Below, in pieces: positions 35,893 through 46,356 of a stretch of 64,000 bases of DNA. How positions within the stretch are numbered: position 1 is the first letter of the stretch; the number at the start of each line of letters is the position of its first letter. Source of the DNA: Fictibacillus aquaticus (GTDB lineage Bacteria; Bacillota; Bacilli; Bacillales; Fictibacillaceae). Where the stretch lies: NCBI RefSeq assembly GCF_002245695.1, contig NZ_NOII01000002.1, forward strand, positions 186,001-250,000, written 5' to 3'. A program made the position numbers and the translations under genes. A model generated the notes under the pieces. That model did not search any database. It was not told where the DNA came from and was given only the letters and a program-made list of their open reading frames with translations.

Positions 35893-38205
35893 TCATATGC
35901 TTTTTTTCATTACAGAAACCTTTTCCACCTCTGCCAAATAGGCAGCTTCAAGATTTTCTTTCAGACCTGAATAGCGGCGTTCATCGTCACTCCTCGTTAC
36001 CGCCCATTCAAATGCTTCTCCTTCTCCGCATAAAATCAGATATTCCTTGCTTCTTGTGATAGCCGTATAGATCAAATTTCGTTTGAGCATTCGGTAATAG
36101 CTTTTGAGGACAGGAAGCACAACGATCGGATATTCGCTTCCCTGTGATTTATGGATTGAACAGCAATAAGCATGAGTGAAGTGGGAGAATTCACTGCGTT
36201 TAAACGTCACTTCCACCTCATCGAAAGCAATGACCACCTGATCTTCTTTTTCTTTATTTTCCTTAGCATAAAATATGGCGACAATCTCGCCCATATCTCC
36301 ATTGTATATTTGGTCTTCAGGCTGGTTGATGAGCTGCAAGACCTTATCTCCAGTTCTAAACTCATGATCTCCGAACTGCATTTTTCTTTTTCGTCCATCG
36401 TCAGGATTGAATAAGTTCTGCAGCTCTTTATTCAGCCGGTCGATTCCCGCACTGCCGCGGTACATCGGGGCAAGAACCTGTACATCTTTTGCTTTATATC
36501 CTTTATTAATTGCACCCCTGCACACTTGAAGGATGCCCTCAACCGCCTGCTCAGCATTGCAGCTGAAAAAACGGCGGTCTTTTTTCGGCTCCATTAAATC
36601 TTTAGGAACGGAACCATGCTTCATACTGTGAGCGAGCTGGATGATGGAGGAATCCTGAGACTGCCGGTAAATGTCCACGAGCGTAACCTTCGGGATAAAA
36701 TCCAAGGACAATACATCACGCAGCACCTGTCCCGGACCTACTGAAGGCAGCTGATCCTCATCTCCTACAAAAATGAGCTGCATTCCTTTTGGGACGGCTT
36801 TTAACAGTGCGTGAGCAAGCCAGATGTCGACCATGGAACTTTCATCGATAATGAGCAGTCTGCCCTCAATCGGCTCATCGTCATTTTTTTCGAAATGCGA
36901 CCCTTTCCAGCCAAGTAAGCGATGGATGGTGGTAGCCGGAATCCCGGTCGATTCTTTCATTCTTTTCGCTGCCCTTCCTGTAGGAGCGACCAGGACGATC
37001 GGGTATACCTTGCCTTGCCTGTAATCCTCAGGATTAAGACTCACCCCATGCAGTTCTCCGTACATTTCAACGATCCCTTTAATAACAGTGGTTTTTCCTG
37101 TTCCAGGGCCGCCCGTCAGAACCATAACAGAAGAGTGCAGCGCAGTATGGACAGCTTGTTTCTGTGACTGTGCGTATGTAATTCCGAGCCTGTTTTCCGT
37201 CTCTTTCAGTGTTTTTTTAAAGTCGCCCTTTTTAAATGCTTTCTCATATTGTTTATCGCATGCGAGTTCAGCGATTTTTTTAGCGACTCCGCTTTCCGCA
37301 TGATAAAGTGCCGGATGGTACACTCTTTCTTCTTTAATGATCAGTTTCTTCTCTTCTTCCATGTTCTGCAGCTCACGGAATATGACCATCTCATCTACAG
37401 AATGGCTGCCTGAGGCAAGAAGTTTTTTCACTTCATGCAGCAGCATATCAGAGGGAAGATAAGTATGTCCTGCATCATTACCCGTTTCTTTTAAAACAAA
37501 TAAGCATGCAGCCTGAATACGTTCAGGATGCTCATGACCCATTCCAAGTCCTCTGCCGATTTCATCCGCTCTATGGAAGCCGATGCCGTCCACATCGGTG
37601 ATCAGGCGGTACGGCTCATTCTGCAGTACATGAACAGCTTGTTCCTTATATGTCTGATAAATTTTTGATGAAAGCTGAGGGCCTATCCCATAAGGGTGGA
37701 GAAGGATCATGACTTGTTCGAGACCTTGATTTTCAAGGAGTGAGCTGTAGAGCGACTTTGCCTGATCTTCTGACAGTTTAGGCACATCACTCAGCCTTTC
37801 CGGACGTTCGAGCAGCAATTCAATGGCATTCTCACCAAGAGCCTCCACAATTTGCTGGGCCGTTTTTTTTCCGATGCCCTTGAACAAGTCACTCGACAGG
37901 TACTGGATCACACCTTCTGCTGTTTTAGGATATTCTTTTCTGAAATGGGTGATCTCGTACTGCTTACCATACTTGGCGTGCTCTTTAAATTTTCCGAAAA
38001 ACACATACGGTCCGTCTTGCGAAAGCGGAGGAAGCAAACCAGTGATCACCGCTTCTTTTTCATCATAATTTTCATTAGTTTTTTGAACCCTTATTTTAGC
38101 GACAGTGTACAATGTCTCGGTATTGTAATAGATATTATGGATGAAGGTGCCTCTAATATAGCTGCTTTCTTCTTCATCAAAAAGAAATGAAGGCTGTTCG
38201 TTCAT
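35893..38205 (-). CDS. recD2: ATP-dependent DNA helicase RecD2
   Basis: 770-aa SF1B 5'-3' helicase (YrrC), involved in DNA repair and fork stability outside of a RecBCD complex. N-terminal helix-hairpin-helix region (GIGKKTAQQIVEAL, about 112-125) and a second (DVDGIGFHRADEIGRGLG); Walker A LTGGPGTGKTTV (about 362-373), Walker B IIDESSMVD, and VGDEDQLPSVGPG motif III; motif VI near HAYCCSIHKSQGSEYPIVV. CGGAGGG precedes the ATG. 14 bases after yrrB. Confidence 0.95.
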   Translation of the reverse strand: MNEQPSFLFDEEESSYIRGTFIHNIYYNTETLYTVAKIRVQKTNENYDEKEAVITGLLPPLSQDGPYVFFGKFKEHAKYGKQYEITHFRKEYPKTAEGVIQYLSSDLFKGIGKKTAQQIVEALGENAIELLLERPERLSDVPKLSEDQAKSLYSSLLENQGLEQVMILLHPYGIGPQLSSKIYQTYKEQAVHVLQNEPYRLITDVDGIGFHRADEIGRGLGMGHEHPERIQAACLFVLKETGNDAGHTYLPSDMLLHEVKKLLASGSHSVDEMVIFRELQNMEEEKKLIIKEERVYHPALYHAESGVAKKIAELACDKQYEKAFKKGDFKKTLKETENRLGITYAQSQKQAVHTALHSSVMVLTGGPGTGKTTVIKGIVEMYGELHGVSLNPEDYRQGKVYPIVLVAPTGRAAKRMKESTGIPATTIHRLLGWKGSHFEKNDDEPIEGRLLIIDESSMVDIWLAHALLKAVPKGMQLIFVGDEDQLPSVGPGQVLRDVLSLDFIPKVTLVDIYRQSQDSSIIQLAHSMKHGSVPKDLMEPKKDRRFFSCNAEQAVEGILQVCRGAINKGYKAKDVQVLAPMYRGSAGIDRLNKELQNLFNPDDGRKRKMQFGDHEFRTGDKVLQLINQPEDQIYNGDMGEIVAIFYAKENKEKEDQVVIAFDEVEVTFKRSEFSHFTHAYCCSIHKSQGSEYPIVVLPVLKSYYRMLKRNLIYTAITRSKEYLILCGEGEAFEWAVTRSDDERRYSGLKENLEAAYLAEVEKVSVMKKSI

Positions 38206-38218
38206 GGATTGCCCTCCG

Positions 38219-38869
38219 TTATCGGTTTAATTTCTCCTGCATATTCTTTCTGCCGTTGCCTGCCAAAAAATGCCCGGGCTGTATTGTTAGAGCTTTTTCA
38301 AAGCATTGCAGTGCTTCCTCATACTCTTCAAAAAAGGCATAACATACACCAAGGTTATAGAACGCATCTGCGTGCTCCTCTGGTAGTTCTGTTACCTTTT
38401 TAAAAATCTTTGATGCTTCTTCAACATTATTCAGATGAGCCAGACACAGACCGTATTGAAACAATGCTTCAGAATCACCGCTGTTCAGTTCACTCGATCG
38501 CATAAGAAAAGGCAGAGCCCTTCTCGGTTCATCACATTGTAAATAGCTCATACCAGCCATAAAAAGCGTATCAGCATCATCAGGGAAGCGTCCTAAAGAC
38601 TGCTGAAACAAATATGCTGCTTCCTTGAACTTTTCTGCTTTGTAACAGGAAACACCTGCACCGTAATAAGCCGCCGCAGCACCAGGGTCCAATTCTAGAG
38701 CTTTTTGAAAGAAAACGAGCGCTTTATCATGCTCGTGCACGGAAGAAAGCAGATTGCCGAAATTAATATAATGAACCGGGTTGGATGGTTCATCCTGTAT
38801 GTTCTTTTCAAGCGCCGCAGCAGCTTCCTGATACTTTCCTTTTTGTAAATACTCCATTCCTTTATCCAT
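38219..38869 (-). CDS. yrrB: TPR repeat protein YrrB
   Basis: 216-aa protein made almost wholly of tetratricopeptide repeats, about six units of 34 residues, for example AAYYGAGVSCYKAEKFKEAA and ADAFYNLGVCYAFFEEYEEA. TPR proteins bind protein partners; in B. subtilis yrrB lies in the same place between mnmA and recD2. The ATG at 38869 follows CTGGAGGTAAAC; 7 more upstream codons are open. Confidence 0.92.
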   Translation of the reverse strand: MDKGMEYLQKGKYQEAAAALEKNIQDEPSNPVHYINFGNLLSSVHEHDKALVFFQKALELDPGAAAAYYGAGVSCYKAEKFKEAAYLFQQSLGRFPDDADTLFMAGMSYLQCDEPRRALPFLMRSSELNSGDSEALFQYGLCLAHLNNVEEASKIFKKVTELPEEHADAFYNLGVCYAFFEEYEEALQCFEKALTIQPGHFLAGNGRKNMQEKLNR

Positions 38870-38950
38870 GTTTACCTCCAGATACATCAATCGTCATACA
38901 TACAAAGCCGACCTTTTTTTCATTCTTTATTTTAACATAATTGATACAAA

Positions 38951-38982
38951 AAAAAGGGCAAGCTTATCGCTTGTCCCTTCTT
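38951..38982 (-). terminator. Intrinsic terminator of mnmA
   Basis: AAGGGCAAGC (38954-38963) pairs with GCTTGTCCCTT (38969-38979); T8 tail on minus. Confidence 0.88.
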
Positions 38983-38983
38983 G

Positions 38984-40126
<1,143 letters not shown>

Positions 40127-40153
40127 TTAACTGCATATGAGAAACAGTGTACA

Positions 40154-41293
40154 TTATTTCTTCAGTCTTTTCACGATTTTTGCTGTCTCATTTGCAGCCT
40201 TCTCGATTTCTTCCATTGTGTTTCCGTAACCGAAGCTGAAGCGGATGGCAGAACGCGTCCGCTCATCTTTGCCGAACATGGAAGTCAGCACATGAGAAGG
40301 CTCCATCGTTCCGGCAGTGCATGCCGATCCGCTAGATACAGCGATGCCTGCCATATCAAGGTTCACAAGGAGTACTTCTGTTTTCACTCCCGGAAAACTG
40401 ATGTTCAGCACATGCGGCAGGAAATGTTCGCTGCTGCCATTATATAAAAATTCAACATCGTTTTCTTTTAAAACATCCTGCAGCTTAATGCGGAACGAGC
40501 GGTATAGCTCTACACGGCTTTCTCTCTGGGTAATCATCAGCTCAACAGCTTTGTTAAAGCCAGCGATACCCGCGACGTTTTCTGTACCAGCTCGCCGCTT
40601 TCTTTCCTGCTCTCCTCCAAATGCAAGCGGAGATAATCTGACTCCATCACGCACATATAAAAAGCCTGTGCCGTTCGGAGCATTGATCTTATGTCCAGAA
40701 ACGCTCATAAGGTCGAGTGACAACTCGTTTACATCGAGGCTCGCAAGACCATAAGCTTGTACCGCATCACTATGAAAATAAGCTTTGTGGCTGCCTAGAA
40801 TCGTACCGATCTCTTGTATATCCTGAACCGTTCCTGTTTCATTGTTCCCGTACATGATGGAAACGAGTATCGTATCTTCTCTTAATGATTCCTTAAGCTC
40901 ACTTAACGAAATACGCCCTTCCTCATCGGTCTTCAGGTACGTCACCTCGAAACCTTTTTTCTCGAGTTCATAACATGCATGAAGCACCGCATGATGCTCA
41001 GCTGCTGACGTTATAATATGATTACCATCAGACTTCCTTGCCTCCGCTGTCCCGATGACCGCCATGTTATCAGCTTCTGTTCCGCCGCTCGTAAATATGA
41101 TCTCATTCGGTTTTGCGCCGATACTTCTAGCGGCTGCAGCTCTCGTGTCATCCAGCAGCTTTCTTGTTTCTCTTCCATAAAAGTGAATGCTAGAAGGATT
41201 GCCAAAATGCTGCGTAAAATACGGAAGCATCGCTTCAACGACCTCTGGATGAACAGGAGACGTCGCTGCGTGGTCTAAATAAATTCTATTCAT
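40154..41293 (-). CDS. yrvO: Cysteine desulfurase (YrvO/IscS type)
   Basis: 379-aa PLP enzyme that takes sulfur from cysteine. The PLP lysine is in VSGHKINAP (about residue 203) and the persulfide cysteine in VSSGSACTAG (about residue 326). The start MNRIYLDHAATSP is typical. Directly upstream of mnmA and 22 bases after cymR, so it probably serves tRNA thiolation under sulfur-responsive control. Confidence 0.94.
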   Translation of the reverse strand: MNRIYLDHAATSPVHPEVVEAMLPYFTQHFGNPSSIHFYGRETRKLLDDTRAAAARSIGAKPNEIIFTSGGTEADNMAVIGTAEARKSDGNHIITSAAEHHAVLHACYELEKKGFEVTYLKTDEEGRISLSELKESLREDTILVSIMYGNNETGTVQDIQEIGTILGSHKAYFHSDAVQAYGLASLDVNELSLDLMSVSGHKINAPNGTGFLYVRDGVRLSPLAFGGEQERKRRAGTENVAGIAGFNKAVELMITQRESRVELYRSFRIKLQDVLKENDVEFLYNGSSEHFLPHVLNISFPGVKTEVLLVNLDMAGIAVSSGSACTAGTMEPSHVLTSMFGKDERTRSAIRFSFGYGNTMEEIEKAANETAKIVKRLKK

Positions 41294-41315
41294 GAAATAT
41301 CCCTACTTCCCAGCT

Positions 41316-41738
41316 CTAAATATAAAACATGTACGAATCTTGGCCGCCTTCATCTTCATAAGCAGCAAGGTCTTCTAATGTCGTATGATCCAGAACATCT
41401 TTAACGGCATCACGGATTTTGATCCAAAGGTTGCGTTTTGCCGGCTCTTCGTCATCCAAAACCTCGACAGGCGTGATCGGCCCTTCTAACACACGGATTA
41501 TGTCACCGGCTGTGATATCTGCTGCCTCTTTAGCAAGAACGTAGCCGCCATAAGCTCCTCTAATGCTTTTTACGAGTCCTGCATTCCGCAGCGGTGCGAT
41601 CAGCTGCTCCAGATAATGCTCAGAAAGGCTATGTTCTTTAGCAATAGATTTTAATGCAATCGGCCCTTCACCTGACTTTTTCGCTAATGCCATCATGATG
41701 GTCAAGCCGTATCTTCCCTTTGTTGATATTTTCACCAT
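41316..41738 (-). CDS. cymR: Cysteine metabolism repressor CymR (Rrf2 family)
   Basis: About 140-aa Rrf2-type winged-helix repressor of cysteine and sulfur genes, working with CysK in B. subtilis. The segment KISTKGRYGLTIMMALAKK begins the HTH domain, with LSEHYLEQLIAPLRNAGLVKSIRGAYGG as recognition region; no Fe-S cysteines are seen, as in CymR. The ATG at 41738 or the GTG at 41735 may be the start; the second aligns with B. subtilis. Its ribosome binding site and first 24 codons overlap the end of yczE in another frame. Confidence 0.93.
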   Translation of the reverse strand: MVKISTKGRYGLTIMMALAKKSGEGPIALKSIAKEHSLSEHYLEQLIAPLRNAGLVKSIRGAYGGYVLAKEAADITAGDIIRVLEGPITPVEVLDDEEPAKRNLWIKIRDAVKDVLDHTTLEDLAAYEDEGGQDSYMFYI

Positions 41739-42375
41739 GTTCACTCCAGTCTAAAATTACGTTCACTCTTTTTCTGCAAAATGGAAGGGTGATACCGACG
41801 ATGCTTCCGATCGCCAGACAAAATATTATCGTTCCGTAAGAGACAGGGCCGCCCATCACCCAACCAAGAAAAAGGACAGCGAGCTCCATATATAGCCTGA
41901 TTTTAGAAACCTTCACGCCCGTTCTTTCAGTCATGACGAGCATAAAATGGTCCCTCGGTCCAGCACCGCAGTCAGACGCTATGTAAAGTCCTATACCAAA
42001 ACCCAAAATAATAATCCCTGCAGACAGCATCGTCATTTTCAAAAGAAGCGAGTCAGGGGTTTTCATAAAAGGAAGTAATAAACATCCATCGATAAACACA
42101 CCGACGAAAAGCATATTCAAGAACGCTCCTGCCATCGGAGGCTTCCGTTCCATCAATGCCGTCGCTGCAATAATCCCAAAGCCGACTATAACGGACCATG
42201 AACCGATGCTAAGCCCAAACTGCTTGAATAAGCCGATATGCAGTACGTCCCATGGAGCACTTCCAAGCTCCGCTGAAATCATTAAAGCAACACCGAACGC
42301 CATAATCAGCAGTCCTGAAAAAAACACAAGCCATTGAATGGACTTGCGGGTCATGGACCTATTTTTATCTGTCAT
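41668..42375 (-). CDS. YczE/YyaS/YitT family membrane protein
   Basis: 235-aa protein with five or so hydrophobic helices. The MISAELGSAPWDVLHIGL and YIASDCGAGPRDHFMLVM repeats are typical of YczE-type proteins. After the last helix a polar tail of about 30 residues (RKRVNVILDWSEHGEN onward) overlaps cymR by 71-77 bases. Function unknown; in some bacteria relatives are near sulfur or cobalamin genes. CGGAGTGAAC precedes the ATG. Confidence 0.82.
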   Translation of the reverse strand: MTDKNRSMTRKSIQWLVFFSGLLIMAFGVALMISAELGSAPWDVLHIGLFKQFGLSIGSWSVIVGFGIIAATALMERKPPMAGAFLNMLFVGVFIDGCLLLPFMKTPDSLLLKMTMLSAGIIILGFGIGLYIASDCGAGPRDHFMLVMTERTGVKVSKIRLYMELAVLFLGWVMGGPVSYGTIIFCLAIGSIVGITLPFCRKRVNVILDWSEHGENINKGKIRLDHHDGISEKVR

Positions 42376-42511
42376 CTATGCGTTCACTCCGTCAGCTTTT
42401 CTATTTAAATCTTGCTTATTATAGCATGAAAAACCAGCTGTTTGCATTTAGGGTGCTTGTATAGTAATGTCAGAGCATAAGAGAACAGACGTACGATACA
42501 GGAGAACAATT

Positions 42512-43846
42512 ATGGACTTATTTGATTATCAAACTCGTTCTGGCGGTAATACCGGCCAGCCGCTGGCAAGCCGTCTCCGGCCGCAGACACTGGATGAATT
42601 TTTCGGGCAGAAGCATATTGTCGGGGAAGGCAAGCTCCTTCGCCGCGCGATCGAGGCCGATCAGCTTACACCGATCATTTTTTTCGGTCCGCCAGGTACT
42701 GGAAAGACAACACTTGCAAGAGTGATCGCCAATACGACTTCAGCTCATTTTGAACAGCTGAATGCCGTAACTTCTGGTGTTGCGGATATTAAACGGCTGA
42801 CATCAGAAGCAAAAGACAGACTGAAATTTGATGAAGAAAAAACGGTTTTGTTCATTGATGAGATTCACCGTTTTAATAAAAGCCAGCAGGATGCACTCCT
42901 CCCATTCGTAGAAGACGGAACAGTCATCTTGATCGGAGCAACTACAGAAAGTCCGATGTTTGAGATTAATCCAGCCCTGCTTTCCCGCTCCCGTCTCTTT
43001 CGCTTCGAGCCTTTGACGGATGAAGATATTAAAGATGTGATCAATAGAAGCTTGTCTGACAAGGAGAAAGGCTTTGGAAAGCACACTGTTTCAATCGACG
43101 GCGAAGCAATGGAGCATATCGTGAATGTCGCGAACGGAGATGCACGGACCGCTCTTAATGCGGTCGAACTGGCTGTCCTCACCACAAAACCGGATGCTGA
43201 CGGCAGCATTAAGATCACTCTTCAAACTGCCGAAGAATCCATTCAAAAGCGCGTCCTTCAATATGATAAAAAAGGCGACAACCATTATGATACGATCTCT
43301 GCCTTCATAAAAAGCATCCGCGGCTCGGATCCGGATGCTACCCTTTACTGGCTGGCAAAAATGATCTATGCGGGTGAAGATCCTCGCTTTATCGCTCGAC
43401 GTCTTATGGTTCATGCAGCAGAAGACATAGGGCTAGCGGACCCGAACGCACTATTAGTCGCTCAGGCAGCTAGCTATGCTGCAGATTTTATCGGCATGCC
43501 TGAAGCCAGGATACCGCTCGCTGAAGCAGCTCTATATCTTGCAACAGCACCCAAAAGCAACGCTGTTATTTCAGGCATAGATGCTGCATTAAGAACGGTT
43601 GAAAAGGAAAAGACGGGAGAAGTTCCGCTTCACCTTCGCGATGCTCATTATAAAGGCGCAAGCTCACTCGGTCATGGTGAAGGCTATAAATATCCGCACG
43701 ACTATCCCGATGGCTATGCTGTTCAGCAATATTTGCCAGATTCACTTAAAAACAAAACCTTCTACCGGCCATCAGACAGAGGATATGAAAAAAACGTGCA
43801 GAAAAGGCTTGAATATTTTAATGACCGTAAAAAGAAAGAAAAGTAA
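42512..43846 (+). CDS. rarA: Replication-associated recombination protein RarA (MgsA)
   Basis: 444-aa AAA+ ATPase acting at stalled replication forks. The start MDLFDYQTRSG, LASRLRPQTLDEFFGQKHIVG, Walker A FFGPPGTGKTTLAR (about residues 65-78), Walker B FIDEIHRFNKSQQDALLP and sensor region TTESPMFEINPALLSR are all present. AGGAGAAC precedes the ATG at 42512; 15 upstream open codons lack such a site. Divergent from yczE. B. subtilis name yrvN. Confidence 0.95.
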   Translation: MDLFDYQTRSGGNTGQPLASRLRPQTLDEFFGQKHIVGEGKLLRRAIEADQLTPIIFFGPPGTGKTTLARVIANTTSAHFEQLNAVTSGVADIKRLTSEAKDRLKFDEEKTVLFIDEIHRFNKSQQDALLPFVEDGTVILIGATTESPMFEINPALLSRSRLFRFEPLTDEDIKDVINRSLSDKEKGFGKHTVSIDGEAMEHIVNVANGDARTALNAVELAVLTTKPDADGSIKITLQTAEESIQKRVLQYDKKGDNHYDTISAFIKSIRGSDPDATLYWLAKMIYAGEDPRFIARRLMVHAAEDIGLADPNALLVAQAASYAADFIGMPEARIPLAEAALYLATAPKSNAVISGIDAALRTVEKEKTGEVPLHLRDAHYKGASSLGHGEGYKYPHDYPDGYAVQQYLPDSLKNKTFYRPSDRGYEKNVQKRLEYFNDRKKKEK

Positions 43847-43971
43847 TCTATCACTCTTTTATCCTTTTTTCTCAAACTAGTAAAGTTTAGTGATAAGTAC
43901 GTATATAAATAGAACGCTCTGGCAAAAATGACACTATCATCCTAAATTAACGAATCAAGGAGTTGATGATA

Positions 43972-44760
43972 GTGTCAAAACTAAGACAGGACGCCTGGTC
44001 TGAAGAAGATGATCTACTGCTTGCGGAAACCGTACTCCGCCACGTCAGAGAGGGAAGCACACAGCTGCATGCTTTTGAAGAGGTAGGAGATAAATTGGAG
44101 CGCACATCGGCCGCGGTCGGATTCCGATGGAACGCAATCGTTCGCAAACGATATGAGCAGGCATTAAAAATAGCAAAAAAACAGCGTAAAGAACGACAGC
44201 GTTCTCTTGCAAAGCAGCAGCAAAAGCCAAGGCATGTACATGAGACGGTCCCGCCGCCTGTCGTCCAGCCAGCACCTTCCTCTCAACCTATGTTTGGCGG
44301 TGAAATGGTGCCAAGCCGTCTGCTAGATGATGAGGTATACAACCCGGACGAATTTTTCAAAACGGCTTATACTGCGCACTCTTCTTCCAGTATGGAAGAA
44401 CCCGCGCCAGTATATGAAACGCCATCTGGTTCCTCTGAGCAATCAAGCGTTACTTCATTGGATGAGGTAATTAGTTTCTTAGAGAACCTCAAGCACAACG
44501 GCCTTTCTTCAGGAAAAGCTGCAGCAGAAAATTCAGAGCTGAAGCTGCAGTTAATTGAACTGAAGCAGGAAAACCGGACTTTGAGAGATCAAGTCTTACT
44601 TCTTGAAAAAGAATACAAAACCATTCAGGAAGATTACCAGGCTTTAATACAGATCATGGACCGCGCCCGAAAAATGGTGCTGCTGCAGGATGAAACAGAT
44701 CCTGCCAACCAAAGCTTTCGTATGGACAAGAACGGAAATCTTGAAAGAGTTGCAAAATAA
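43972..44760 (+). CDS. RsfA family transcription factor (Myb/SANT-like)
   Basis: 262-aa protein. The N-terminal KLRQDAWSEEDDLLLAETVL (about residues 3-22) with HAFEEVGDKLERTSAAVGFRWN is the Myb/SANT-like domain of the prespore regulator RsfA (YwfN) and YlbO. A proline/serine-rich linker and a C-terminal coiled coil (NSELKLQLIELKQENRTLRD) follow. The GTG at 43972 lies 9 bases after GGAG; the earlier ATG at 43966 is only 3 bases away. Likely a sporulation regulator; the exact paralogue is not certain. Confidence 0.85.
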   Translation: MSKLRQDAWSEEDDLLLAETVLRHVREGSTQLHAFEEVGDKLERTSAAVGFRWNAIVRKRYEQALKIAKKQRKERQRSLAKQQQKPRHVHETVPPPVVQPAPSSQPMFGGEMVPSRLLDDEVYNPDEFFKTAYTAHSSSSMEEPAPVYETPSGSSEQSSVTSLDEVISFLENLKHNGLSSGKAAAENSELKLQLIELKQENRTLRDQVLLLEKEYKTIQEDYQALIQIMDRARKMVLLQDETDPANQSFRMDKNGNLERVAK

Positions 44761-44788
44761 AGAGCAGGATCCTTAGCGGAAGCCACTG

Positions 44789-44820
44789 AAAAATCGGTAG
44801 AATTTCACCGGTTTTTCTTT
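44789..44820 (+). terminator. Intrinsic terminator of the rsfA-like gene
   Basis: AAAAATCGGT (44789-44798) pairs with ACCGGTTTTT (44807-44816), one mismatch, followed by CTTT. Confidence 0.75.
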
Positions 44821-44856
44821 ATGTATTACTGTTTTCGTAAGGTATTCTGCATGCAG

Positions 44857-45138
44857 TGATAGAAATCAGAGAAGCGGTTGACCTCCGTTTCAGGCGCACG
44901 CTTTCCGCGGGGCGGGCGGTGAGCCCCCTTGCCGCTATGCGCCTAAGTGGTCTCACCTGACCGTTCGTCCCGCAGGAGTCGGCACCTTACACTCCGATCA
45001 ACTTTATCAATGATGGATTCAAGAAGATTAAGCGAACGTAATGAAAGAATTAGCTAAAGCAATTAAAATTGTTCAGAGCACCCCGCTGAACTTGTAAAAA
45101 AACAAATCGATCAAAACAATCATCTTTTTTAAAAAACT
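44857..45138 (-). repeat. Dispersed repeat copy R4 with distal module
   Basis: Core 44877-45002, from GTTGACCTCCGTTTCAGGCG to ACTCCGATCAAC, nearly identical to R2. Beyond it TTTATCAATGATGGATTCAAG is shared with R6, and a distal module (CAGAGCACCCCGCTGAACTT to AATCATCTTTTTT, 45074-45131) matches those of R1 and R6. It lies in the 44761-45391 gap, where no gene was found. Confidence 0.85.
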
Positions 45139-45149
45139 TTTAATAAAGA

Positions 45150-45207
45150 AAGATCAAGGGCTTCACATGTGATTGTTCATGAGAAGCCCTTGATCTTGAG
45201 CATTTTT
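45150..45207 (-). terminator. Strong hairpin, probable terminator of tcdA
   Basis: Perfect 15-bp arms AAGATCAAGGGCTTC (45150-45164) and GAAGCCCTTGATCTT (45183-45197). On minus TCTTTATT follows; on plus GAGCATTTTT. Repeat R5 separates it from tcdA. Confidence 0.65.
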
Positions 45208-45241
45208 AAGGTTTGTTTCTATTCATTTGTAATGAGATTTC

Positions 45242-45327
45242 GTTGTGAAGCGGAAGGGTGCGAGACTCCTGCAGGGGCTCACCGCACGCCCCGCGGAAAG
45301 CTCAGCACCTTGGAGCGGAAATCACCG
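45242..45327 (+). repeat. Dispersed repeat copy R5 (short form of the R3 type)
   Basis: Same ends as R3 (GAAGCGGAAGGGTGCGAGAC and CTTGGAGCGGAAATCA), but the middle from GCGGGAC to the AGCGGC region is missing: GACTCCTGCA runs straight into GGGGCTCACCGC. It ends 65 bases before the tcdA stop. Confidence 0.82.
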
Positions 45328-45391
45328 CTTCATACCTGTTAGTAAAAAACTTTTCAGTGCTCTCACTGGTTCCTGCTTTTTGCTGCTTCTT

Positions 45392-46159
45392 TTAGCGTAT
45401 ACGTTCGACTGTGATGTTATGGCTCTCGAGAAGCTTATTTATTACATAGCCTGCCATAAAAAGACCTGAAACAGATGGAACGAACGCGTTGGACGATGGC
45501 GGCATCTTTGCCTTCCTGATACCTGGTGCATTTTCCGGAACGATTTCGGAACGAATTTCTTCACGGATCTGAACTGGCTTTTCGTCAGAAAACACAACAG
45601 GGATCCCTTTGTGTATCCCTTCTTTGCGCAGCCGCTGGCGGATCACCTTAGCGATTGGATCGTAGCTTGTTTTAGAAATATCTGTGATGCGGAGTCTGGT
45701 AGGGTCCAGTTTGTTCGCCACACCCATGCTCGAGATGATCGGAATTTTTCTCTTCAAGCACTCTTTCATAAGATGAATTTTGTAAGTGATCGTGTCAGAA
45801 GCATCAACCACAAAATCCAGTCCGTAACCAAAAAACTGCTCATACGTTTCTTCTGTATAAAACATTTTTAATGCAATCACTTCACAGTCCGGGTTGATCT
45901 CTGCAATCCTTTTCTTCATCAAATCAACTTTCGGTTCTCCAACCGTTGAAATGAGCGCATGTATTTGTCTGTTCACATTCGTGATATCTACATTATCTTT
46001 ATCAACGAGCAGCAAGCGGCCCACACCTGAACGGGCTAGCGCTTCAGCTGAAAAGGAGCCGACACCCCCGATGCCTAATACAGCGACCGTGCTGTTTTTT
46101 AATGCCTGTAATCCATCCTTGCCAATAGCAAGCTCGTTTCTTGAAAATTGATGAAGCAT
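45392..46159 (-). CDS. tcdA: tRNA threonylcarbamoyladenosine dehydratase TcdA
   Basis: 255-aa E1-like enzyme that cyclises t6A37 in tRNA. ATP-binding GIGGVGSFSAEALARSG (about residues 30-46), NVNRQIHA, and VVDASDTITYK are typical of TcdA/YgdL; the C-terminal PSVSGLFMAGYVINKLL ends the fold. GGGAGTTTC precedes the ATG. B. subtilis name yrvM. It lies downstream of the 6S RNA gene, behind its own promoter. Confidence 0.93.
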   Translation of the reverse strand: MLHQFSRNELAIGKDGLQALKNSTVAVLGIGGVGSFSAEALARSGVGRLLLVDKDNVDITNVNRQIHALISTVGEPKVDLMKKRIAEINPDCEVIALKMFYTEETYEQFFGYGLDFVVDASDTITYKIHLMKECLKRKIPIISSMGVANKLDPTRLRITDISKTSYDPIAKVIRQRLRKEGIHKGIPVVFSDEKPVQIREEIRSEIVPENAPGIRKAKMPPSSNAFVPSVSGLFMAGYVINKLLESHNITVERIR

Positions 46160-46199
46160 AAAAGAAACTCCCTTCGTATCTCTTGACGTTCATTAATTA

Positions 46200-46228
46200 A
46201 GAATAGCCACTTTTTATTCTAAAATCAA
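46200..46228 (-). promoter_or_regulatory. Likely sigma-A promoter of tcdA
   Basis: On minus TTGATT (46228-46223), 17-base spacer, TATTCT (46205-46200). Confidence 0.6.
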
Positions 46229-46310
46229 CTTTATATATGGAATTACAAGGATTTACTTTCTAAAAGATTAATCTAGAAGCTGCGGCTTGATCAATAAAAT
46301 TTTCACCCTA

Positions 46311-46342
46311 AAAAAACCTCGCCAAAATTGGCGAGGTTTTGT
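46311..46342 (-). terminator. Intrinsic terminator of 6S RNA
   Basis: AACCTCGCCAA (46315-46325) pairs with TTGGCGAGGTT (46328-46338); T7 tail on minus. Confidence 0.9.
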
Positions 46343-46356
46343 TCATTTAAATTGGG

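Noticed and set aside
44821-45391. Possible CRISPR array because of repeated GC-rich blocks
   Set aside because: The two repeats are inverted relative to each other, over 80 bases long and without regular spacers; no cas gene is nearby.
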